In this document: positions 15,654-20,040 of the stretch, piece after piece | Numbering within the stretch: the first letter of the stretch is position 1 | Layout of the letters: each line of letters begins with the position of its first letter | NCBI GenBank assembly: GCA_964505325.1 | Contig: CAZDHT010000076.1 | Location: 1-20,040, forward strand | Length of the DNA: 20,040 bases | Reading direction: 5' to 3' | DNA from: CAZDHT01 sp964505325 | Lineage (GTDB): Bacteria; Planctomycetota; PUPC01 | Notes under the pieces: generated by a model | Told to the model about the DNA's origin: nothing | The model's input: only the letters and a program-made list of their open reading frames with translations | Database searches by the model: none | Translations under genes and position numbers: made by a program

Positions 15654-15878
15654 GCTCGGTTCCTCCTTCCCCTTCTTCGGGGCGGCTCCACCAGACACTT
15701 GCCGGACCGTTTCCCATCTGCTGCTGGGCTGAGGCCAACGGCAGATGACCACGGGTCACGCGGGGATCTCGAGCCACCCCAGCACAAAGGCGACCGACGG
15801 CCCATTCCTTCGGTTCGCAAGCGGCGGTAGCTGACACCTCCGACGCGTTCTTGCGCCTGGGAATCGCGCAACGGCCGC

Positions 15879-16067
15879 CTACTTGAACGGCTCCTTGATG
15901 ACGTCCTTGGCGCCCTCAATCGAGGTGGTCAGCAGGTCGCGGGTGGCCTTGACGGCATCGGTGCCAATCTCGTCGGCTGCCTCCAGGGCACCCGTTACTG
16001 CGTGCTTGAGCGCTCCGCCCGCGTCCGCTCCGACGTCTTCCGCAGCCTCGCCGGTGGCCTTCCAGGC
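15879..16067 (-). pseudogene. Out-of-reach 3' half of the small lipoprotein gene, after an in-frame TAG
   Basis: Directly after the lipoprotein's TAG (16068-16070) the same frame stays open for 62 codons, to TAG 15879-15881. It encodes AWKATGE and then the same 55-residue helical segment found in the protein at 13051-13551. Across those 55 codons I count about ten synonymous and two amino-acid-changing differences between the copies, plus loss of one terminal Lys codon. The segment was thus evidently under protein-level constraint, and the amber stop is either recent, read through, or a sequencing error. No independent start or ribosome binding site is visible within it. Confidence 0.7.
15882..16046 (-). 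repeat. Direct repeat copy B
   Basis: The second copy of the 165-base segment at 13057-13221, in the same orientation. It lies wholly downstream of the in-frame TAG of the small lipoprotein gene. Confidence 0.9.
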
Positions 16068-16274
16068 CTACTTCGTCGCATCCTCGACGGCCTCGCCGGC
16101 ATCCTCGACGGCGTTGTCAACGGTCCTGCCCGCATCCTTCGCCGTCTCTTTGACGGCCTGTCCGGCCGACTTGGCCGCATCCGATACCTTCTCGGATGTG
16201 CTCTTCTTCTCGCACCCCGCCGTGCCGAGAGCCAGCGCCACCACAACCGCAAACGCCATCAGTATCCTGCCCAT
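16068..16274 (-). CDS. Small helical lipoprotein (68 residues, truncated by TAG)
   Basis: MGRILMAFAVVVALALGTAG followed by Cys21 is a good lipoprotein signal (lipobox GTAGC). The mature part (EKKSTSEKVSDAAKSAGQAV, then KETAKDAGRTVDNAVEDAGE) is a run of 11-residue amphipathic repeats, as in LEA-like or entericidin-like stress lipoproteins. AGGAGAAGG lies just upstream of ATG 16274. The frame stops at TAG 16068-16070 but continues open for another 62 codons, so the ancestral or readthrough product would be about 131 residues. It would be anchored in a membrane with a helical periplasmic tail. It lies 37 bases after the DUF1328 gene, and both probably belong to one transcript. Confidence 0.8.
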   Translation of the reverse strand: MGRILMAFAVVVALALGTAGCEKKSTSEKVSDAAKSAGQAVKETAKDAGRTVDNAVEDAGEAVEDATK

Positions 16275-16311
16275 GAGCCTTCTCCTAAAAGGGCTCCGGA
16301 TCAACCGGGGC

Positions 16312-16476
16312 CTACGCATGATGCCGCCTGCCGCGCACCAGTGAGACCACAAACAGCACCAGAAAGACCACGAACAGGACTTTGGCGATCCAGGCCGACG
16401 TGCCCGCGAGGCCGGCGAATCCGAGAGCACCGGCCACAATAGCCACAAGCAGGAAAATCAATGCGTAGTACAACAT
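16312..16476 (-). CDS. DUF1328 (YtjA-like) small membrane protein
   Basis: A 54-residue protein with two hydrophobic helices: MLYYALIFLLVAIVAGALGF, then AGLAGTSAWIAKVLFVVFLV, ending SLVRGRRHHA. This is the full-length DUF1328 pattern, including the conserved G-F-x-G-x-A-G and IAKxLF. Members are tiny inner-membrane proteins of unknown function, often in stress-related clusters. AAGGAG lies seven bases upstream of ATG 16476; a longer frame to 16572 has no family resemblance in its extension. It starts 17 bases after the DUF3185 stop, so the two are co-transcribed. Confidence 0.92.
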   Translation of the reverse strand: MLYYALIFLLVAIVAGALGFAGLAGTSAWIAKVLFVVFLVLFVVSLVRGRRHHA

Positions 16477-16493
16477 TCTCGTACTCCTTCCTC

Positions 16494-16703
16494 CTATGCA
16501 GTTCTCCTCAATCCGCGCAACAGCCCCACCAGCCCGACGATGCACAGCACCGCCCCGCCGATCAGCATCCATATTGCCTTGTCGGTGGGCGATCCGGTGA
16601 AGAAGCGCGAAATGTCCGAGCCAAGCGACTCCGACGCGTTGATCCCGAGAGTCACGAGCACGACGCCTCCAACGAGAAGCGCCAGAGAAAACGCCTTGTA
16701 CAT
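16494..16703 (-). CDS. DUF3185-family small membrane protein
   Basis: A 69-residue protein with two transmembrane helices (FSLALLVGGVVLVTLGI and IWMLIGGAVLCIVGLVGLLR) separated by NASESLGSDISRFFTGSPTD. The S-R-F-F-T-G-x-P-T-D loop is characteristic of DUF3185. The function of the family is unknown; its members commonly sit beside DUF1328 and other envelope-stress genes, as here. ATG 16703 is preceded by AAAGGG. It heads the DUF3185-DUF1328-lipoprotein subunit of the island. Confidence 0.9.
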   Translation of the reverse strand: MYKAFSLALLVGGVVLVTLGINASESLGSDISRFFTGSPTDKAIWMLIGGAVLCIVGLVGLLRGLRRTA

Positions 16704-16888
16704 GGGAAGCCCTTTCTTCTATTCAGGGTGCTCCATTTCCTAGTGCCTTCAAGAACCACTTGGCCGCTTCACTGGATCGCGAGCCTGACACCACAGAAGC
16801 AGCGGAACAGCATCGGGCGAGGGTCATGCTCCAGGCCTCTGCCAAGTATTTCTTCTCTTGTTCCGGCCTCCGTTGCAGCCGGGAACGA
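16704..16888. other. Noncoding gap upstream of DUF3185
   Basis: No gene seen on either strand. It presumably carries the promoter of the DUF3185-DUF1328-lipoprotein unit; no clear -35/-10 pair was identified by eye. Confidence 0.4.
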
Positions 16889-17065
16889 TTACGGAGCGAC
16901 CACCTTCACTTTGAATCCCACGGAGGCGGATTCACCTGTCTCCGGCGTCCCTGTCACAACGACAGGGTATTCGCCGAGAGCCGCATCTTTAGGCACCGAA
17001 ACTCGGATCTGCACATCCGCTGCGGCGCACGCCACAGTTCCGCGGGTTCGACACGCGAACCTTAC
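16889..17065 (-). pseudogene. C-terminal fragment of an Ig-like exported protein
   Basis: The minus-strand frame closed by TAA at 16889-16891 reads ADVQIRVSVPKDAALGEYPV, then VVTGTPETGESASVGFKVKV and VAP-stop. This is the end of a beta-sandwich (NEW3/CARDB-like) domain of the type P-x-D-A-x-x-G-x-(Y/F)-x-V-x-V-T-G. Planctomycetes have small exported proteins of about 130 residues with this ending. Here the frame is closed by a TGA at 17066-17068 and has no signal peptide or start, so the 5' part is gone or frameshifted. Confidence 0.6.
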
Positions 17066-17184
17066 TCACTTGTCTTTCCCCTATCCCCAGACAGCAGCCG
17101 CGCCCACCTCCGTTCGTCCCACTCGTAGAACGTGTACGGATCTGGTGCGAACGGAGGTCCGGCGGCGACGATCTGGTCGGTCAC
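17062..17184 (-). CDS. Possible 40-residue protein overlapping the Ysc84 stop
   Basis: A GTG start at 17184 overlaps the Ysc84 TGA by four bases (GTGA), the usual layout of translational coupling. The frame reads (M)TDQIVAAGPPFAPDPYTFYE, then WDERRWARLLSGDRGKTSE, ending at TAA 17062-17064. The composition (Trp, Tyr, Phe, balanced charge) looks more protein-like than a shadow frame. It could be a genuine small protein or the tail of a degraded gene; no family is recognised. Confidence 0.35.
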   Translation of the reverse strand: MTDQIVAAGPPFAPDPYTFYEWDERRWARLLSGDRGKTSE

Positions 17185-17735
17185 TTGACCTGGTAGCTGA
17201 ACACCTGTCCGCCCACGGAGGCCTCGTACATCAGGCCGGTTTCTGCCATGGTGAAGACCGCCACGCCGTTGGCGAACTTGGCGTTCGCGCTCGCGCCCGA
17301 CCGGAGCGCCACGGCCGTGATTTGAGCATCGAAGCGGAAATTGCCTTGCTTGAATATCTTCACGGTTTCTGCGGTTTCCAAGGCGAGGATCTCTGTGTAG
17401 ACCTGCCCGCCGAGCTGGAGGCCGACGGACATCTGCGTCAAATCGCAGTAGCCCACGACGGCGCCTCCCTCATACAGCACGCCCTTGCCGTAGGCCCCGC
17501 CTACCCCGACTCCGCCCTTGGCGACCGTGGGGAACACTACATAGCCCCCGGCTTTGTCGAGTATGGGGACCAGGGTCGGGTCCGCCTCTCTCGCCTTGGC
17601 CAGAGCCACCGCAGCCGCGCTCTCAATGTCGGCCTTGCCTTGCACCGAGGTGGGCGCCGTCATACAGGAACTCAGCACCAGCATGCCGATCACGCTGGCC
17701 ACCGCACACGTCATCCGCATAAGGTACGTCTTCAT
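17181..17735 (-). CDS. Ysc84/SYLF-domain lipoprotein
   Basis: A 184-residue protein with a lipoprotein signal (MKTYLMRMTCAVASVIGMLV, then LSSC, a good lipobox with Cys at about 24). The body is a SYLF (Ysc84, DUF500-type) lipid-binding domain: GGYVVFPTVAKGGVGVGGAY, GKGVLYEGGAVVGYCDLTQM, SVGLQLGGQVYTEILALE. Eukaryotic SYLF proteins bind phosphoinositides and actin. Bacterial ones are exported and presumed to bind membrane lipid; some are called BPSL1445-like. The start at 17735 is chosen for AAGGA six bases upstream and the signal peptide; the ATG at 17771 would bury it. It is separated by about 340 bases from the channel gene upstream and is probably transcribed on its own. Confidence 0.9.
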   Translation of the reverse strand: MKTYLMRMTCAVASVIGMLVLSSCMTAPTSVQGKADIESAAAVALAKAREADPTLVPILDKAGGYVVFPTVAKGGVGVGGAYGKGVLYEGGAVVGYCDLTQMSVGLQLGGQVYTEILALETAETVKIFKQGNFRFDAQITAVALRSGASANAKFANGVAVFTMAETGLMYEASVGGQVFSYQVK

Positions 17736-18076
17736 GGCATGTCCTTCCAAAGATGTCCGTCGCCGGGACAAGGCCCGGACTCTGGATCAAACCCGCAAAG
17801 GGCTGAAATCCATGCCGCCGGATACGCATCCGGCAGCCCGAGGCTGACCCGCCCGCGTCATCACGCACGCCGCGAGGAGGATCAGGCTGCGGTCTTGCCA
17901 GACCGTGGCCGAAGCGACGGGCCGCGGCATTCCATGGCAGAGCCCTCGGTGACCCAGGAGCCAAGCCTTTCGCTGCGGCCATTGCTCTCGTCAAAACCAC
18001 CCACTTGAAGCCTCCGTGGTCAAGTTCGCCTATCGGTCCCGTTCCATGTTTCCGCAGCCACGTTTCGTTGGGGCTA
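17736..18076. other. Intergenic region upstream of the Ysc84 gene, with a hairpin
   Basis: No gene supported. A perfect stem GCCGGAT-ACGC-ATCCGGC lies at 17817-17834, about 80 bases upstream of the Ysc84 start. It could be a leader hairpin or the end of the channel transcript. Confidence 0.45.
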
Positions 18077-19552
18077 CTATTTCACCCATTCCTCCAACTT
18101 GCGTTTCGCAACGTCCCGCCCGCCGATTCCGAACGCGATGGCGGCCGCCACCGCGACAGTACCGAGGAGCAAGCCGAATGCCAGCCCGATGATCTCATCG
18201 GCCAGCCCCATCTGCCGCAGAGCAACCGCGGTGGTGAGCACCAGGATCGCCACGCGTGCGGTCATCGCCAACACGTTGGCCTTGGGCTTGCCGGTGGCCT
18301 GGACCGCCTTGGCCGCCAGGTTCGCCAGCCAGAGCCCGATCGCCAGGATCAGGACGCCGAGCAGGACCTTCCCGGCGAACACGGTGAATTCGGCCACGAG
18401 TCCGGCAAACGCCACGAAGCCAAGTACACTCGCCGCTTCCAGGGCCGCGAACAGCATCACGATCACGATGACCACGTAGCCGACGATGTCGGAGGGAGTC
18501 CTCCTGCCTTCCGCCGGCTCCGCCTTGCTCAGGCCCAGGCGCACGAGAATCGAGTTGAACCCGACCCCGGCCAGCAGGCGGGATACGGCAACCCCCACGA
18601 GGCGGCCCACCAGGTACGAGAACAGCAGGATGAGCACGGCGGCGAAGATGCCCGGCAGTGCGCCCAGCACCACGTCCAGCATGTTGCTGGTGGGGCGCGT
18701 CACCGCCTCGAGCTGAAGAGCATTGAGGGCCGCGACAATCACGGGGATCAGGATGAGCACCTGAACCACGAGCCCCAGAGCGTGAGAAAGCTTGGTCTGC
18801 CCCATCGCCTTGGCAAGCCCCGCCTTCTCGCTGAGGGCGTCGGTCCCGACGGCGGCCAGCAGGTTGGTCACCACCCGCTGCACGACGCGCGCCACGAACC
18901 AGCCAAACACGAGGATCAACACCGCGGCGAATACGTTGGGCAGGAACGCGAGGAACTGCTGCGTCATCGCCTTGACCGGTGTCAGCAGGCCTTCCAGTTC
19001 CAGAGCGCCCAACACGGCAGGCAGGAACAGCAGGAACACCAGCCAATAGACGATATTGCCCAGCGCAGCCGACAAGGGCGTCTTCTTGCCTTCGGCCTCT
19101 TCGCCGAGGCGCTCGTCCAGCTTGGCGGCGCTGATGCCCCGCGACACCGCCAGCCGCATACCACTGGCCACGAGCCAGGCGACCAGCAACAGCACCACGG
19201 CGCCGACCAGTCGCGGGATGAACTGGAAGACCTGTGTCAGCATCTCGTTCAGCGGCGTGGTGGCCAGGGTGAGGCCCAAGGCTTGGAAGAACGCCACGAG
19301 AACGAGCACAAGGACAAGGTAGAAAACCACCTTCCCCGCGGCCTGTTCCACATTGGCCCCCTTGGCGCGCTCCTCACCAAGTAGCCACTTGGCGATCTTC
19401 TCGTCCAGCGACGTGCGTCGAAGGACCCCCCGAACGACGGCCGCCACCGCCAGCGCGACAATCCAGCCGGCGACGAGAATCAGCAACGCGCCGACCAGGC
19501 TCGGCACGTATGCCCAGATCTGCTTCATCATCTCCTGCATGCTTTCTGGCAT
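18077..19552 (-). CDS. TM-helix-repeat (mechanosensitive channel-like) membrane protein
   Basis: A 491-residue integral membrane protein with five copies of the conserved TM-helix repeat found in MscS-related CmpX-type proteins: YVPSLVGALLILVAGWIVA, FIPRLVGAVVLLLVAWLVAS, FLPNVFAAVLILVFGWFVAR, ALPGIFAAVLILLFSYLVGR, and a fifth around GKVLLGVLILAIGLWLANLA. It ends GLLLGTVAVAAAIAFGIGGR and a basic amphipathic tail KRKLEEWVK. There is no C-terminal MscS beta-domain, so channel gating is inferred. A role in envelope tension or osmotic sensing is likely. Start 19552 is set by AGGAGG eight bases upstream; a start seven codons further upstream is weaker. It heads the minus-strand stress island. A fragment of a second copy is at 13684-13803. 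Confidence 0.9.
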   Translation of the reverse strand: MPESMQEMMKQIWAYVPSLVGALLILVAGWIVALAVAAVVRGVLRRTSLDEKIAKWLLGEERAKGANVEQAAGKVVFYLVLVLVLVAFFQALGLTLATTPLNEMLTQVFQFIPRLVGAVVLLLVAWLVASGMRLAVSRGISAAKLDERLGEEAEGKKTPLSAALGNIVYWLVFLLFLPAVLGALELEGLLTPVKAMTQQFLAFLPNVFAAVLILVFGWFVARVVQRVVTNLLAAVGTDALSEKAGLAKAMGQTKLSHALGLVVQVLILIPVIVAALNALQLEAVTRPTSNMLDVVLGALPGIFAAVLILLFSYLVGRLVGVAVSRLLAGVGFNSILVRLGLSKAEPAEGRRTPSDIVGYVVIVIVMLFAALEAASVLGFVAFAGLVAEFTVFAGKVLLGVLILAIGLWLANLAAKAVQATGKPKANVLAMTARVAILVLTTAVALRQMGLADEIIGLAFGLLLGTVAVAAAIAFGIGGRDVAKRKLEEWVK

Positions 19553-19740
19553 GGCTCTTTCCTCCTCTTGCACACGCTAGGCTCGAGCGAAAGTCCTGCT
19601 TGGGGTCCCCGGTCTCCCGGCGGCCGCGTCTAGCTCACCTCCCTTCACGGGGCCTGCCGGCTTGGCTTGCCGGGACAGTCCCAAGCAAGAAGTTCCCGCA
19701 AGCAGCACAGACAAACATGGCCCTTCCCGACTGACCACAG

Positions 19741-19766
19741 ATTATGGGTGGGGGGGGAGCTGTCAA
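19741..19766 (-). promoter_or_regulatory. Candidate promoter with poly(C) spacer upstream of the channel gene
   Basis: On the minus strand TTGACA (19761-19766) is a perfect -35 box preceded by a T7 run. CATAAT (19741-19746) matches five of six -10 bases. The spacer is only 14 bases (GCTCCCCCCCCACC) and contains a C8 tract. Fourteen is too short for good activity, so the promoter would be weak at this tract length. It is about 190 bases upstream of the channel start. Confidence 0.35.
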
Positions 19767-19869
19767 GAAAAAAACTGTCCGCCAAGACCGCGACCACGGC
19801 CCGTCGATGATCGACCCGGATCCCTGCTGTCTTTCTCATCCTCAAAGCTGGCGTCCTCGTGGAGGCAGG

Positions 19870-19897
19870 GGCGCCGGGCGCAACTGCACCCGGCGCC
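19870..19897. terminator. Perfect 9-bp inverted repeat
   Basis: GGCGCCGGG (19870-19878) and CCCGGCGCC (19889-19897) pair perfectly around a 10-base loop. There is no T-tract on either side. It may be a terminator-like or structural RNA element of whatever lies to the right. Confidence 0.4.
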
Positions 19898-19972
19898 GTG
19901 GACCGCCCGATTGACCCATTCGGCCACCGGGGAAAGACAAGTCCTCCAAATTGCCGGCATCAGCGCCAGGGC

Positions 19973-19994
19973 GGCCCCCGGCTGTCCGGGGGCC
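19973..19994. terminator. Perfect 9-bp hairpin with tetraloop
   Basis: GGCCCCCGG and CCGGGGGCC pair perfectly around CTGT. It is very stable but lacks a T-tract. It lies about 80 bases from the previous hairpin. Confidence 0.4.
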
Positions 19995-20040
19995 ATTGGA
20001 CACAAAGTCGTCAGCTCTTGATCCCTCGGGAGTTCTCTGC

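Larger units (their letters stand above)
19767..20040. other. Right-end region without a recognisable gene
   Basis: Short frames on both strands have no protein-like composition. The region is dominated by two strong inverted repeats, listed separately. Confidence 0.45.

Noticed and set aside
14398..15837. A 479-codon minus-strand frame overlapping the YXWGXW gene
   Set aside because: It lies in another frame of the same strand; the YXWGXW frame carries the signal peptide, family repeats and ribosome binding site.
16461..18008. A 515-codon plus-strand open frame
   Set aside because: It is antisense to DUF3185, an Ig-like fragment and the SYLF lipoprotein, and its translation is low-complexity His/Arg/Pro-rich with no recognisable domain. 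Long antisense frames are expected in high-GC DNA.
18005..19384. A 459-codon plus-strand open frame
   Set aside because: It lies opposite the TM-helix channel gene; its Gln/His/Glu-rich translation is the typical antisense image of hydrophobic codons.
19763..20005. An 80-codon minus-strand frame at the right end
   Set aside because: It spans two perfect hairpins, has no ribosome binding site and no recognisable domain.

Overview
The window is high-GC bacterial chromosomal DNA. The gene content points to a Planctomycetota-type or other environmental Gram-negative lineage (Armatimonadota and similar groups are not excluded). The signs are a PEP-CTERM-anchored surface protein, a very long secreted HEAT-repeat protein, lipoproteins, a YXWGXW-repeat protein, DUF1328/DUF3185 mini membrane proteins, and dispersed REP-like palindromes with a GGGGACA core. 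No rRNA, tRNA, CRISPR array, transposase or prophage gene was seen.

Region 1 (1-4973, all minus strand): a left-truncated TolB/PD40-like exported protein; a REPIN-like inverted repeat directly after a GNAT acetyltransferase stop codon; and a two-gene unit of a secreted protein with about 34 HEAT-type repeats followed 16 bases later by the GNAT gene.

Region 2 (4974-8306, plus strand): a divergent intergenic stretch with a consensus sigma-54 promoter, a leader of about 500 bases containing a small upstream ORF, and a 771-residue PEP-CTERM protein. That protein combines a C39/papain-like Cys-His-Asp signature with repeated LGL/DDLDAL modules. A strong stem-loop follows it.

Region 3 (8307-12891, plus strand): an intergenic stretch with decayed REP-like motifs, then a compact four-gene sugar operon: PIG-L/LmbE-type deacetylase, GT4 glycosyltransferase, (alpha/alpha)6-barrel glycosidase-like protein and extended SDR epimerase/dehydratase. 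It starts from a -35/-10 promoter placed so that the first mRNA would be leaderless. It probably builds or trims a small glycoside or surface glycan and is the best candidate here for an undescribed pathway.

Region 4 (12892-19552, all minus strand): an envelope-stress island. In transcription order it holds a TM-helix-repeat (mechanosensitive-like) membrane protein, a Ysc84/SYLF lipoprotein, a tiny overlapping ORF, an Ig-like fragment, DUF3185, DUF1328, a small helical lipoprotein, a YXWGXW protein, a DedA-like fragment, a fragment of a second TM-helix channel gene, a tiny ORF and an Ala-rich helical LEA/phasin-like protein. The island is heavily rearranged. It contains a 165-base duplicated segment, an in-frame amber stop, gene stumps and a possible chimera, while the intact genes keep strong AGGAGG-type ribosome binding sites. 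The last 470 bases hold hairpins and a TTGACA-containing promoter candidate with a C8 tract in its spacer, and no convincing gene.
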